Notes: a model not told the origin generated them from the letters alone. A stretch of DNA of 64,000 bases from Arthrobacter sp. V1I7 (GCF_030817015.1 NZ_JAUSYS010000001.1:4092001-4156000), one strand, 5' to 3'. Numbered from the stretch's first letter, positions 26,791-35,476 are shown. Numbers and translations: made by a program.

Positions 26791-28080
26791 TCAGTCGTTG
26801 ATCAGGTCGTTGATCACGATCGTCTGGTCGCGGTCCGGGCCGACTCCGATCGCCGAGAAACGCGTGCCGGAAAGCTTTTCCAGGGCGAGCACGTAGTTCC
26901 TGGCGTTCTCCGGGAGGTCGTCCAGGGTGCGGGCACCGGTGATGTCTTCGGTCCAGCCCTCGAAGATCTCGAAGATCGGCTTGGCGTGGTGGAACTCGGT
27001 CTGGGTCATCGGCATTTCGTCATACCGGACGCCGTCAACGTCGTAGGCCACGCAGACCGGAATCTGCTCGATGCCGGTGAGCACGTCCAGCTTGGTGACG
27101 AAGTAGTCCGTGAACCCGTTGACCCGGGAGGCGTGGCGCGCCAGCACGGCGTCGTACCAGCCGCAGCGGCGGGGACGGCCCGTGTTGACGCCGAATTCGC
27201 CGCCGGTCTTCTGCAGGTACATGCCCATCTCATCGAACAGTTCCGTGGGGAACGGACCCGCACCGACACGGGTGGTGTAGGCCTTGATGATGCCGATGGA
27301 ACGCGAGATCCGGGTGGGGCCGATGCCCGAGCCCACGGAGGCGCCGCCGGCGGTCGGGTTCGAGGACGTCACGAAGGGGTAGGTGCCGTGGTCGACGTCC
27401 AGGAACGTGGCCTGGCCGCCTTCCATCAGGACCACCTTGCCCTCGTCGAGGGCGGTGTTCAGGACGAAGGTGCTGTCGATCACCAGCGGGCGGAGGCGCT
27501 CGGCGAAGGACAGGAAGTATTCCACGATCTCGTCCACCTCGATGTCGCGGCGGTTGTAGACCTTGACCAGCAGTTCGTTCTTCTGGCGGAGCGAGCCCTC
27601 GACCTTCTGGCGCAGGATGGAGGCGTCGAAGACGTCCTGCACACGGATACCCAGGCGGGCCACCTTGTCCATGTAGGCCGGACCGATGCCGCGGCCGGTG
27701 GTGCCGATGGCCCGGCTGCCGAGGAAACGCTCGGTGACCTTGTCCAGAACCTGGTGGTAGGGCGCCACGAGGTGGGCGTTGGCGGAGACGCGCAGCTTGG
27801 AGGTGTCAGCCCCGCGGGCTTCCAGTCCGTCGATCTCCTGGAACAGGGCCTCCAGGTTCACCACGCAGCCGTTGCCGATGATCGGAACAGCGTTCGGGCT
27901 CAGGATGCCGGCCGGAAGGAGCTTAAGCTCATACTTCTCACCGCCTACGACAACGGTGTGCCCGGCGTTGTTGCCGCCGTTGGGCTTGACGACATAGTCA
28001 ACCCGGCCGCCAAGCAGGTCAGTGGCTTTACCTTTGCCTTCGTCGCCCCATTGGGCTCCGACGATCACGATTGCTGGCAT
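26791..28080 (-). CDS. purA: Adenylosuccinate synthetase
   Basis: A 429-residue GTP-dependent enzyme joining IMP and aspartate in AMP synthesis. The opening [20 protein letters not shown] is the phosphate loop with the catalytic Asp and Lys. [11 protein letters not shown] and [17 protein letters not shown] bind IMP, and [18 protein letters not shown] is the guanine site. The length is normal. ATG 28080 is preceded by GGGGGAGGATCCC; the in-frame start five codons earlier is unlikely. It is transcribed alone, leftward, and a hairpin follows its stop. Confidence 0.97.
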   Translation of the reverse strand: MPAIVIVGAQWGDEGKGKATDLLGGRVDYVVKPNGGNNAGHTVVVGGEKYELKLLPAGILSPNAVPIIGNGCVVNLEALFQEIDGLEARGADTSKLRVSANAHLVAPYHQVLDKVTERFLGSRAIGTTGRGIGPAYMDKVARLGIRVQDVFDASILRQKVEGSLRQKNELLVKVYNRRDIEVDEIVEYFLSFAERLRPLVIDSTFVLNTALDEGKVVLMEGGQATFLDVDHGTYPFVTSSNPTAGGASVGSGIGPTRISRSIGIIKAYTTRVGAGPFPTELFDEMGMYLQKTGGEFGVNTGRPRRCGWYDAVLARHASRVNGFTDYFVTKLDVLTGIEQIPVCVAYDVDGVRYDEMPMTQTEFHHAKPIFEIFEGWTEDITGARTLDDLPENARNYVLALEKLSGTRFSAIGVGPDRDQTIVINDLIND

Positions 28081-28548
28081 GGGATCCTCCCCCATTCGTT
28101 CGGGCTGACTTCCGTTGATCCACCGAGGAATGCACCCTAGTTGGATGCGCCAAGGTGATTCACCTGAGGTCAGCGCCGTTCATGAGAATGCCCCGAATCT
28201 ACCGCTGTGCTCTTCCATCAACGCCAGAGTCCGGGGCTCTTACCACCCAAGTTTAGCCGATCAAGCCCATATGCAGGGTGTGGCGACGTTTTGCGCCTCC
28301 TAGCCTCGTGCGCGGCGCTCTTGGCCTACGCCCCGTCGCCACGCGGGCAGGGCAGGTGCCCCGCGGGCTGTGGCCGCCGGCCCGCGTCCGGTTCAGCATT
28401 TCGCAGGGCTTGATAGACTGGTAATGATCGACTCGGAATCGGTCTACCTCACATTTTCAAACCACATCGTATTTTGGCGTGCCCGCAATTGGGCGTTCCC
28501 GTGCACGGTCTGGCAGCTTGACCAATCCCGCAGGAGACTCAGCAATAT
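28081..28548. promoter_or_regulatory. Divergent purA / UDG-like gene region with GGTGATTCACC palindrome
   Basis: This 468-base gap holds no convincing gene. It contains the perfect 11-mer palindrome GGTGATTCACC at 28154-28164, about 75 bases upstream of purA. Near 28410-28432 the sequence CTTGATAGACTGGTAATGAT is a possible promoter for the rightward gene at 28549. The middle (28290-28390) is GC-rich and featureless. Confidence 0.4.
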
Positions 28549-29181
28549 ATGACAGCCTTGGCCACTGAAAATTTTCGCGAACAGCTTCTGAACCGCCGCT
28601 ACGAACCTAGTGTCGCGGCCGTCAACGAACTGTGCGACACGCTGCAGTCCGCCAAACCCGGCACGAATGTCCCGTATGTGGACCCGATGCACGACGTCGA
28701 CGAGTGCCGCATCATCAGCCTCTACTCCAACATCGGCACCGCCGACCCGTCCGGCTTCATCACCGCCGGTGACGACGAAGCGGCAACCCGCATGCTGGGC
28801 GTCCAATGGAAGCTGGGCCTGCGCCCGGAGTTCGTCATGCCCTGGAACGTCCACCCCTGGCACATCGCGGGCGAGCCCAACGGCAAGTTCACGCCGGACC
28901 AGATCTCGGCCGGCCTGAAGCCGCTGCTGAAATTCCTGGCACTCGTGCCGCGCGCTTCCGTGATCGTCGCCCACGGCACCGAGGCCAACCGCCTGGCCAA
29001 TCTGCTGCTGAAGACCGAAGTGCCCATGATCTGGCGCCGTGGCCTGAAGACCTACAAGGTCCGCTCACTCAGCGGCCGCGCCTTCGCCGGCACCCCGGCC
29101 CGCCAGGAGCAATACCTCGAGGAGATGCACACGGCCTACGCCGATGCCATGGCGCGCACCGGACTGACCAAGCCCAGCTAG
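28549..29181 (+). CDS. Uracil-DNA glycosylase-superfamily-like protein
   Basis: A 210-residue soluble protein resembling Micrococcaceae proteins annotated as uracil-DNA glycosylase family. The segment RPEFVMPWNVHPWHIAGEPN fits a UDG motif in which Asn follows a strand and the MPWN turn. SVIVAHGTEANRLANLLLK could be the second His motif. An SGFITAGDDEAATRMLGVQ segment precedes them. The exact subfamily is uncertain, so activity on uracil is a family-level guess. ATG 28549 follows CAGGAGACTCAGCAATAT. Its TAG stop begins dispersed-repeat copy 2. Confidence 0.65.
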   Translation: MTALATENFREQLLNRRYEPSVAAVNELCDTLQSAKPGTNVPYVDPMHDVDECRIISLYSNIGTADPSGFITAGDDEAATRMLGVQWKLGLRPEFVMPWNVHPWHIAGEPNGKFTPDQISAGLKPLLKFLALVPRASVIVAHGTEANRLANLLLKTEVPMIWRRGLKTYKVRSLSGRAFAGTPARQEQYLEEMHTAYADAMARTGLTKPS

Positions 29182-29266
29182 TCCCCACCCCCTCCCTGAC
29201 CTCGCAAGCTCGGCCAGGGAACCCCGCGGGTGTGGGCCCACCCACCCGCTCCCTGACCACCCGCAC
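29179..29266. repeat. Dispersed two-hairpin element, copy 2
   Basis: This copy starts at the TAG stop of the preceding gene and shares with 14420-14513 the words TAGTCCCCACC, CCTCGCAAGCTC and GCCAGGGAACCC. The first stem pairs TCCCTG with CAGGGA. The second pairs GCGGGTG with CACCCGC around TGGGCCCA. The second-stem sequence differs from copy 1, but the pairing is kept. Confidence 0.7.
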
Positions 29267-29270
29267 TAAA

Positions 29271-29312
29271 ACGACGGCGGGCGCCCACCGAAAGGTGGAC
29301 GCCCGCCGTCGT
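29271..29312. terminator. Bidirectional terminator hairpin
   Basis: The 19-bp arms at 29271-29289 and 29294-29312 pair with one mismatch around a GAAA loop. They lie between two convergent genes. AAAA precedes the left arm, giving a short U-run on the minus strand. The stem includes ACGACGGCGGGC, as after purA. Confidence 0.8.
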
Positions 29313-29323
29313 CGTTAATGCGC

Positions 29324-29746
29324 TTACTTGGCTTCGATCGCTGCCTTCGCGGTGGGATCGGAGTCCTTGAGGAACTTCTCGATCCGTTCCGGTTCCTCGG
29401 CTTCGCCGATCGCGGCGGAGGCCCGGCCCAGCGAGTACAGGGCCCGCAGGAAGCCGCGGTTGGGCTCGTGCTCCCACGGGATCGGACCGACGCCGCGCCA
29501 GCCGTGCCGCCGCAGGGAATCGAGGCCGCGGTGGTAGCCGACGCGGGAGTAGGCGTAGGAGTCAATGGTCCGGCCCTCGTTCCACGCTTCCTCGGCCAGC
29601 ACGGCCCAGAGCAGCGAGGATGTCGGGTGCTTCTCCACCAGGTCCAGCGCTTCCTGGCCCGCGTCCAGCGCCGCGTAGATCTCGGTCTCGGCCGGCAGGA
29701 GCGTCGGCTCAGGACCCATCAGGTTCTTGCGGAACTCGTCGGACAT
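29324..29746 (-). CDS. DUF3151 family protein
   Basis: A 140-residue actinobacterial protein. It is recognised as DUF3151 from the opening RKNLMGPEPTLLP, the helical SSLLWAVLAEEAWNEG, SYAYSRVGYHRGLDSLRRHGW and IPWEHEPNRGFLRALY. The family is nearly always next to the class II fructose-bisphosphate aldolase gene in actinobacteria, as here. Its function is unknown. The start codon overlaps the aldolase stop (TAATG), so the two are translationally coupled. It could be an aldolase-associated factor, which is inference from gene order. Confidence 0.88.
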   Translation of the reverse strand: MSDEFRKNLMGPEPTLLPAETEIYAALDAGQEALDLVEKHPTSSLLWAVLAEEAWNEGRTIDSYAYSRVGYHRGLDSLRRHGWRGVGPIPWEHEPNRGFLRALYSLGRASAAIGEAEEPERIEKFLKDSDPTAKAAIEAK

Positions 29747-30768
29747 TACTTGAGCGACTTGCCGGTGGAGCCGAGCTGCTGGGCGGCCTCCACGACGCGG
29801 GCCGCGAGGCCGGCTTCGGCGGACGCGCCCCAGACGCGGGGATCGTAGAGCTTCTTGTTGCCGACTTCGCCGTCAACCTTCAGCACGCCGTCGTAGTTGC
29901 GGAACATGTGGTCCACCACGGGGCGGGTGTAGGCGTACTGCGTGTCGGTGTCGATGTTCATCTTGATGGTACCGAAGGAGACGGCGTCGGCGATTTCCTT
30001 CTCCGAGGAGCCGGAGCCTCCGTGGAAGACGAGGTCGAACGGGTTGGCCTTGCCGATCTTGGCACCGACCTGCTCCTGGATGTCCTTGAGGATTTCCGGG
30101 CGGAGCTTGACGCCGCCGGGCTTGTAGACCCCGTGCACGTTGCCGAAGGTCAGCGCCGTGATGTAGCGGCCGTTTTCGCCGGCGCCGAGCGCGTCGATGG
30201 TGGCGAGGGCGTCCTCGACCGTGCTGTAGAGCTTGTCGTTGATGGCGTTCTCGACGCCGTCCTCCTCGCCGCCGACGGTGCCGATCTCGACCTCGAGGAT
30301 CATTTTGGCGGCCGCGGTGCGCTCCAGGAGTTCACGGGCGATCCGCAGGTTTTCCTGCAGGGTCTCGGCGGAGCCGTCCCACATATGGGAGTTGAACAGC
30401 GGGTCGCGGCCGGCCTTGACCTCGGCCTCGGAAGCGGTGAGCAGCGGCAGGACGAAGCCGTCCAGCTTGTCCTTCGGGCAGTGGTCCGTGTGCAGGGCGA
30501 CGTTGACGCCGTACTTTTTGGCAACTTCCCGGGCAAACGCGGCGAAGCCCAGCGAACCGGCCACCATGTCCTTGACGGAGGCGCCGGACCAGTAGGCGGC
30601 GCCGCCGGTGGAGACCTGGACGATTCCGTCGGACTCGGCCTCGGCGAAGCCACGCAGGGCGGCGTTGAGGGTCTGGGAAGAGGTGACGTTGACGGCCGGG
30701 AACGCGAAGCCGTCCGCCTTTGCACGGTCGATCATCTCGGAGTAGATCTCTGGGGTTGCAATGGGCAT
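29746..30768 (-). CDS. fbaA: Class II fructose-bisphosphate aldolase
   Basis: A 340-residue zinc-dependent aldolase of glycolysis and gluconeogenesis. The opening IATPEIYSEMIDRAKADGFA with PAVNVTSSQTLNAALRGF is typical. NVALHTDHCPKDKLDGFV holds zinc-binding His residues and the catalytic Asp. EVEIGTVGGEEDGV carries the Glu ligand, and VFHGGSGSSEKEI the C-terminal phosphate site. ATG 30768 follows TTAGGAGTCAGC, so I set the start there although the frame is open further. It is the first gene of a unit with the DUF3151 gene. Confidence 0.96.
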   Translation of the reverse strand: MPIATPEIYSEMIDRAKADGFAFPAVNVTSSQTLNAALRGFAEAESDGIVQVSTGGAAYWSGASVKDMVAGSLGFAAFAREVAKKYGVNVALHTDHCPKDKLDGFVLPLLTASEAEVKAGRDPLFNSHMWDGSAETLQENLRIARELLERTAAAKMILEVEIGTVGGEEDGVENAINDKLYSTVEDALATIDALGAGENGRYITALTFGNVHGVYKPGGVKLRPEILKDIQEQVGAKIGKANPFDLVFHGGSGSSEKEIADAVSFGTIKMNIDTDTQYAYTRPVVDHMFRNYDGVLKVDGEVGNKKLYDPRVWGASAEAGLAARVVEAAQQLGSTGKSLK

Positions 30769-30901
30769 GCTGACTCCTAAAGTGAATTTCGTCTGCGGGT
30801 TGGGTTGACCCTGGAGTGAACCTCGTCGGCTAGGAACCATCCTAGCCATTCCTGCGCGCGGGGCCGTGTTTCTCCTCACTCGGCCCTGTAATACTGGCGC
30901 C

Positions 30902-31579
30902 CTAGCCCGGGAGCTGGTTGAAGACGTGGCGGCGGATCCACGCGTGCATCGCAATGGCCGCGGCGGAGGCCGCGTTGATGGACCGGGTGGAGCCGAACTG
31001 CTCGATGGACAAGGTGTCCACAGCGGCCTCGTGGACCTCAGGGGTCAACCCCGGACCCTCCTGGCCGAACACCAGCACGCAGTCCTTGGGCAGTTCGTAC
31101 GTCTCCAGCGGCACGGAATCCGGGAAGATGTCGATCCCGATGATCGCCAGCCCCTCCCCCTGCGCCCAGGCCACGAAGTCGTCCACTGTGGGGTGGTGGC
31201 GGACATGCTGGTAGCGGTCGGTGACCATGGCCCCACGGCGGTTCCACCGGCGTCGGCCGATGATGTGCACTTCCTTGGCCAGGAACGCATTGGCGGTGCG
31301 GACGACGGTGCCGATGTTCATGTCGTGCTGCCAGTTTTCAATCGCGATGTGGAAGTTGTGCCGCTTGGCGTCGAGGTCCGCCACGATTGCCTCGTGCTTC
31401 CAGTAGCGGTATTTGTCCACGACATTCCGCCGGTCGCCGTCGGCCAGGAGGTCGGGATCCCAGTGCCCGCCGGCAGGGCGCTCGCCTTCCCAGGGACCGA
31501 CGCCGACCTCCGCCTTGGCCTCTTCCTCGAGAGCAGGGTTGGCAGGGGGGCCGCTGGGGGTCTCCGGTTCAGTCACCAC
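30902..31579 (-). CDS. SpoU-family tRNA/rRNA 2'-O-methyltransferase
   Basis: A 225-residue SPOUT methyltransferase acting on RNA. The conserved motifs run NWQHDMNIGTVVRTANAF (motif 1), DCVLVFGQEGPGLTPEV (motif 2) and IEQFGSTRSINAASAAAIA (motif 3), which form the knotted SAM site. A polar N-terminal extension of about 45 residues is rich in Pro, Glu and Gly. The exact RNA target cannot be read from the sequence. It starts at GTG 31579 or 31576, and is divergent from the HAD phosphatase gene. Its stop lies 133 bases from the aldolase start. Confidence 0.92.
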   Translation of the reverse strand: MVTEPETPSGPPANPALEEEAKAEVGVGPWEGERPAGGHWDPDLLADGDRRNVVDKYRYWKHEAIVADLDAKRHNFHIAIENWQHDMNIGTVVRTANAFLAKEVHIIGRRRWNRRGAMVTDRYQHVRHHPTVDDFVAWAQGEGLAIIGIDIFPDSVPLETYELPKDCVLVFGQEGPGLTPEVHEAAVDTLSIEQFGSTRSINAASAAAIAMHAWIRRHVFNQLPG

Positions 31580-31630
31580 TCAACATTAGACTGGGACGCA
31601 GTTAGCGGCACACTATCGGCGGAGGACACC

Positions 31631-32485
31631 ATGGCGGACCAGCGGAGACACGAACGAACAGATCCGGACCAAGTACGTTCCATGGCGTCGGTGTACCGCA
31701 GCGGCCAGGAGATCGAGTGCTGGCTGACCGACATGGACGGCGTGCTGGTGCATGAGAACCAGCCCATCCCCGGCGCCGCGGAACTCATCCAGCGCTGGGT
31801 GGACACGTCCCGGCGCTTCCTCGTCCTGACCAACAACTCGATCTTCACTCCCCGGGACCTCGCCGCCCGGCTCAAGAGTTCCGGCCTGGAAATCCCGGAG
31901 GAGAACATCTGGACCTCGGCCCTGGCCACGGCCCAGTTCCTCAAGGACCAGGTGCGGGGCTCGGAATCCGGGAACCGTGCCTACACGATCGGCGAGGCCG
32001 GACTCACGACGGCGCTGCACGAGGCCGGCTTCATCCTCACCGACCAGGACCCCGACTTTGTGGTGCTCGGCGAAACCCGCACCTACTCCTTTGAGGCCAT
32101 CACAATGGCGATCCGGCTGATCCTGGGCGGCGCGCGCTTCATCGCCACCAACCCGGACGCCACCGGGCCCTCGAAGGACGGCCCGATGCCGGCCACCGGC
32201 GCCATCGCCGCACTCATCACCAAGGCGACCGGCCGCGAGCCCTACATCGTCGGCAAGCCGAACCCGATGATGTTCCGCTCCGCAATGAACCAGATCGATG
32301 CCCATTCCGAGACCACCGCCATGATCGGTGACCGCATGGACACCGACATCATCGCCGGCATGGAAGCGGGGCTGCACACGGTACTGGTGCTCAGCGGCAT
32401 CACGCACAAGGACGACATCGCCGCATACCCGTTCCGGCCGAACCAGATCCTGAACTCCGTGGCGGACCTGAAGAACCAGATCTAG
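31631..32485 (+). CDS. HAD-IIA family phosphatase (NagD-like)
   Basis: A 284-residue HAD hydrolase. Motif I is WLTDMDGVLV, with nucleophile Asp34 and Asp36. Motif II is VLTNNS, and the Lys of motif III is in YIVGKPNPMMF. Motif IV is IGDRMDTDIIAGMEAGL. A long C2 cap between motifs II and III places it with NagD/glycerol phosphate phosphatase types. The substrate is not evident. ATG 31631 follows GGCGGAGGACACC; the frame runs far upstream but only as antisense to the SpoU gene. Confidence 0.92.
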   Translation: MADQRRHERTDPDQVRSMASVYRSGQEIECWLTDMDGVLVHENQPIPGAAELIQRWVDTSRRFLVLTNNSIFTPRDLAARLKSSGLEIPEENIWTSALATAQFLKDQVRGSESGNRAYTIGEAGLTTALHEAGFILTDQDPDFVVLGETRTYSFEAITMAIRLILGGARFIATNPDATGPSKDGPMPATGAIAALITKATGREPYIVGKPNPMMFRSAMNQIDAHSETTAMIGDRMDTDIIAGMEAGLHTVLVLSGITHKDDIAAYPFRPNQILNSVADLKNQI

Positions 32486-32514
32486 GCCGAAGCGGCAACG
32501 CCCCTGCCGGCCTA

Positions 32515-33552
32515 CTAGAAGACCGTCTTCCTGCCGCCCCCGGAGGGCAACGGGAACAGCCCGTCCTGCAGCTTGTCGATGATCGGCCGGTAGACGAAAG
32601 GGCTCCAGCCCGGGCTGGCGTGCGCCGGCCGTGCGCCGTCGGTGTGGAGCGTTTCCGGCGCCATGTTGTCTTTGAAGGTCAGTGTCCAGGAGTCTTTGGC
32701 GGTCTCGTAGTCCACGGTGCGGTCACGTGGGTTGCCGATGAAGGCCATCCGCGTAGCGCCGAGTTTCCCGGCGAAGCGGCTGGCATTGAAGTGATAGATG
32801 TAGGCCGACTCGGACTGGACCAGGACGCTGGACGGGGCGATCGGCGCGAGCTGCTCCAGCGTCTGGTCCAGGATCTGGCCCCAGCTGCGCTCATCCTTGT
32901 GCAGCATCCGCTCACCTAGTTCGTAGCCGCCGCGCAGTACCGTGGGGAAGCGGAAGCCGCTCTCATAGAGGAGAACAACACCCTCGAACCAGCTCTGGTC
33001 CAGGACATCGTATTTACTGTACGGGCTGGAATCGAGCAGGATAAACGCCACTTCGAGGCCGTGCAGCTCACGGAGCCGGGCGGCGACCTGGGTTGCCACC
33101 ATGCCGCCGAAGCTGTGGCCGTAGAAGTACAGCTGGTTCAGTTTGTGGGTCCGCGCATGCTCGACGACGGCGATCACGATCTGGTCGATGTCGAGGCCCA
33201 TGTTGGAGTATCCGACGGCGGCGAGCTGGCCGCGCTTGTTCAGCGAACCTCGCAGGGCGTTCAGGATCCACAGCGCCTCCTCCCAGCTCGTTTTGTAGCC
33301 GGGGAACAGGAACCAGCTTGCATTGGGGAAGTACTTCTCGGCCGTTTCGTCCGGGACCGTGAGGATCTTGTGGACGCGTCTCTCGGCCTGGACCCGCCGG
33401 GTGAACAGCATGTCCGCCGCCAGCAGGGATGCGGAGCCGGTGCCGACGAGGAAGGTCCGGCGCGAAAACCGCTTCAGGTCCGCGGCGTGCCGAAGTATGC
33501 GGGCCTCGGCAGAACCGGGACCCCAGAGATCACTTTCCCTCTCACGCGGCAC
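32515..33552 (-). CDS. Tat-exported alpha/beta hydrolase
   Basis: A 345-residue hydrolase with a Tat-like signal (SRRTFLVG at residues 30-37, then a hydrophobic core). The signal begins after a longer than usual N-region. The nucleophile elbow is GHSFGG (Ser147). FLFPGYKTSWEEALW precedes it, and a second strand follows with AFILLDSSPYS. A possible acid is in NPRDRTVDYE, and the late His is near TLHTDGARPAHAS. I cannot place it in a named esterase or lipase group. The start is GTG 33552 after AGGGGT. It probably acts outside the membrane as a folded enzyme. Confidence 0.75.
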   Translation of the reverse strand: MPRERESDLWGPGSAEARILRHAADLKRFSRRTFLVGTGSASLLAADMLFTRRVQAERRVHKILTVPDETAEKYFPNASWFLFPGYKTSWEEALWILNALRGSLNKRGQLAAVGYSNMGLDIDQIVIAVVEHARTHKLNQLYFYGHSFGGMVATQVAARLRELHGLEVAFILLDSSPYSKYDVLDQSWFEGVVLLYESGFRFPTVLRGGYELGERMLHKDERSWGQILDQTLEQLAPIAPSSVLVQSESAYIYHFNASRFAGKLGATRMAFIGNPRDRTVDYETAKDSWTLTFKDNMAPETLHTDGARPAHASPGWSPFVYRPIIDKLQDGLFPLPSGGGRKTVF

Positions 33553-33849
33553 ACCCCTACCGTATCCACTGCCGAACTGGGATCAGAAGCCCAGAGCGGA
33601 TAACAGCTCAGCCACAGCCTTCGCGGCGGAACCCGGTCTACGCGGGTTCCGGCTGTCGTCCGTCCCCGCGCCTGGAGACCCCGGTCGGGTCCGGCAGCGC
33701 CCCGGCAACGTCCGGGGTTATGGGAGCTGATGCCCATGTGGCGTACACGCTGGATAGTCTGCAACAGGGAGGGACACGATACCCGCGTGAGGCTCCCCCG
33801 GAGATCCGTCCGGACAACATCCGAGGCGATGTCGATCAGCCGCACCTGC
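33553..33849. other. Non-coding gap, nothing recognised
   Basis: This stretch of about 300 bases lies between the hydrolase start and the ANTAR-regulator stop. Several open frames cross it on both strands, but none has a ribosome site or plausible composition. No strong hairpin or palindrome was seen. It probably holds the hydrolase promoter. Confidence 0.4.
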
Positions 33850-34644
33850 TCAGACAGCCTCTTTCGGGCCCGGTTCGTCGAAGTGCGTGCGCGCTGCGGA
33901 CCCTCCCACTGACCGCACGAGGGAAGCCGCGATCTCACGGAGTTTCACGTTGCCATTGCTGGACGCGTCGGTGAGGATCCGGACGGCGGTCTGCTGGCTG
34001 CAGCGGTTTTGCGCCATCACGATCCCGATGGCCATGTCAATGACGGTGCGGGATTCCAGCGTTGCCCGGAGGTTCGCGGCGCTGTCGGTCTGCAGGGAGA
34101 AGCGGACCGCCAGTCGCAGGGCCTGGGAGATCTCCCGGGTGTAGCCGCGGGCGCGGGCGGCGAGGTCGCCGTCGAATTTGTGCGGCACGTCGGAATACAG
34201 GTTGAGGGCCGCCTTGGCGTCGCCCTGAAGGTGGAACGGCACGGACAGCACCGAACGCAGCCCGTGCGAGGCCACCGCCTGGGCGTAGTCGGGGCCCCAA
34301 CCGTCCTCATCAAAGAGGTCCGGGACGTAGACTTCGCGTTCCTCCTGGGCCGCCGTCAGGCAGGGTCCCTGGGACAGCGAGTACTGGATCTCGTCCACCT
34401 CGCGGGCGGAGTCGCTGCTCCAGCCGATGGTTGCGGCTTTGCGGTTCCGCAGGAGCGTGATGCCGCACAAAGCGTCCTCGCCGGAGCCGGCCATCTGGTG
34501 CGCCGAAAACCGGGCCAGTTCGTTCAGGAACGCCTCGAAGTCGGCGCTGTCCAGGATCAAATTCTGGATCTGCTCGACGGTACTCAGCGGCACCTCGGAA
34601 CGCGGCGATGCACCCGTAGGCGGGGACTGTTCGAATGGGAGCAT
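33850..34644 (-). CDS. GAF and ANTAR domain RNA-binding regulator
   Basis: A 264-residue cytoplasmic protein. Residues from about 20 to 175 form a GAF domain (DALCGITLLRNRKAATIGWSS, QGPCLTAAQEEREVYVPDL, LRSVLSVPFHLQGDAKAALN). The last 80 residues are an ANTAR domain (LESRTVIDMAIGIVMAQNRC, TAVRILTDASSNGNVKLREIAASLV). ANTAR proteins bind paired hairpins in transcripts and prevent termination. The GAF ligand is unknown. I chose ATG 34644 because the frame's earlier part is not domain-like, though its GGAG is rather far upstream. Confidence 0.88.
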   Translation of the reverse strand: MLPFEQSPPTGASPRSEVPLSTVEQIQNLILDSADFEAFLNELARFSAHQMAGSGEDALCGITLLRNRKAATIGWSSDSAREVDEIQYSLSQGPCLTAAQEEREVYVPDLFDEDGWGPDYAQAVASHGLRSVLSVPFHLQGDAKAALNLYSDVPHKFDGDLAARARGYTREISQALRLAVRFSLQTDSAANLRATLESRTVIDMAIGIVMAQNRCSQQTAVRILTDASSNGNVKLREIAASLVRSVGGSAARTHFDEPGPKEAV

Positions 34645-34743
34645 GGGCGCGTGTTCTCCAAAGGTAAGTACTGACCGGTAATTAGGCAAATGATAGGTCA
34701 GTCCTCCGCACCGGTCCACATGCCCCGCCCGGGGTCGGCGGGG

Positions 34744-35328
34744 TCAGCTGAGGCCGAGTTCATCCTTTCCGAAGGCGAACAGGTAGGGAACGCCGGCCTC
34801 GGCTTCGATTTTTTCCTTGGCGCCGGTATCGCGGTCTACGATCACGGCCACGGCCACCACGTTGCCGCCCGCCTTGCGGACACCTTCGACGGCGGTCAGT
34901 GCGGAGCCGCCGGTCGTGGAAGTGTCCTCCAGGACCAGCACCTTCCGGCCCTCAACAGAGGGACCTTCCACCTGGCGGCCCATGCCGTAGGACTTCTGCG
35001 CCTTCCGGACCACGAAGGCGTCGACCGGACGGCCGGCGTCGACGGCGGCGTGCATCACGGCCGTGCCGACGGGATCCGCACCCATGGTGAGGCCACCGGC
35101 GCACTCAAAGTCGATCCCGGCGTCGTCCAGCAGTGAGAGCATGACCTGCCCGACCAGCTTGGACGCTTCGTGGTGCAGGGTGATCCGGCGCAGGTCGATG
35201 TAGTAGTCGGCCTCCGCGCCGCTGGAGAGGATGACCTTGCCGCGCACGACGGCCAGTTCCTTGATCAGTTCAAGCAGGCGGACACGTGCGAAGGCAGCGT
35301 CAGCTGCAAAGTTACCGGTGGAAGTCAT
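34744..35328 (-). CDS. pyrE: Orotate phosphoribosyltransferase
   Basis: A 194-residue enzyme of pyrimidine synthesis that forms OMP from orotate and PRPP. The PRPP motif is KVLVLEDTSTTGGSAL (residues 129-144). EADYYIDLRRITLHHEA near the N-terminus and VVRKAQKSYGMGRQVEG (the active-site Lys and loop) agree with PyrE. ATG 35328 is chosen from the family's usual opening; the ribosome site, GGAA, is weak. The frame continues upstream through the GGCGCC array, but that extension is composed of repeat-encoded residues. The array lies directly before the gene, where its promoter should be. Confidence 0.95.
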   Translation of the reverse strand: MTSTGNFAADAAFARVRLLELIKELAVVRGKVILSSGAEADYYIDLRRITLHHEASKLVGQVMLSLLDDAGIDFECAGGLTMGADPVGTAVMHAAVDAGRPVDAFVVRKAQKSYGMGRQVEGPSVEGRKVLVLEDTSTTGGSALTAVEGVRKAGGNVVAVAVIVDRDTGAKEKIEAEAGVPYLFAFGKDELGLS

Positions 35329-35384
35329 GGGTTCCAGTTTAGTGGGAGCCCGGCGGCGGAAATCCAGCCGTGCGCCCAGCAGCC

Positions 35385-35476
35385 GGCGCCCAGATCCCGG
35401 CGCCGCTTTGCGGGCGCCAGTTTGCGGGCGCCAGTTTGCGGGCGCCCTTTTTACGGGCGCCATTTTTACCGGCGCC
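35385..35476. repeat. Regular array of seven GGCGCC palindromes at 14-15-bp spacing
   Basis: GGCGCC occurs at 35385, 35399, 35413, 35427, 35441, 35456 and 35471, so the intervals are 14, 14, 14, 14, 15 and 15. The spacers are partly repeated (TTTGCG, then TTTTTAC). The array starts 57 bases upstream of the pyrE start, on the promoter side. Frames that read across it give Ala/Gly-rich pentapeptide-like text by chance. It resembles a multi-site operator or iteron-like array. Confidence 0.85.

Noticed and set aside
33730..33912. Small plus-strand frame in the gap before the ANTAR regulator
   Set aside because: There is no ribosome site, the composition is Arg/Cys-rich as in a shadow frame, and it runs into the ANTAR gene antisense.
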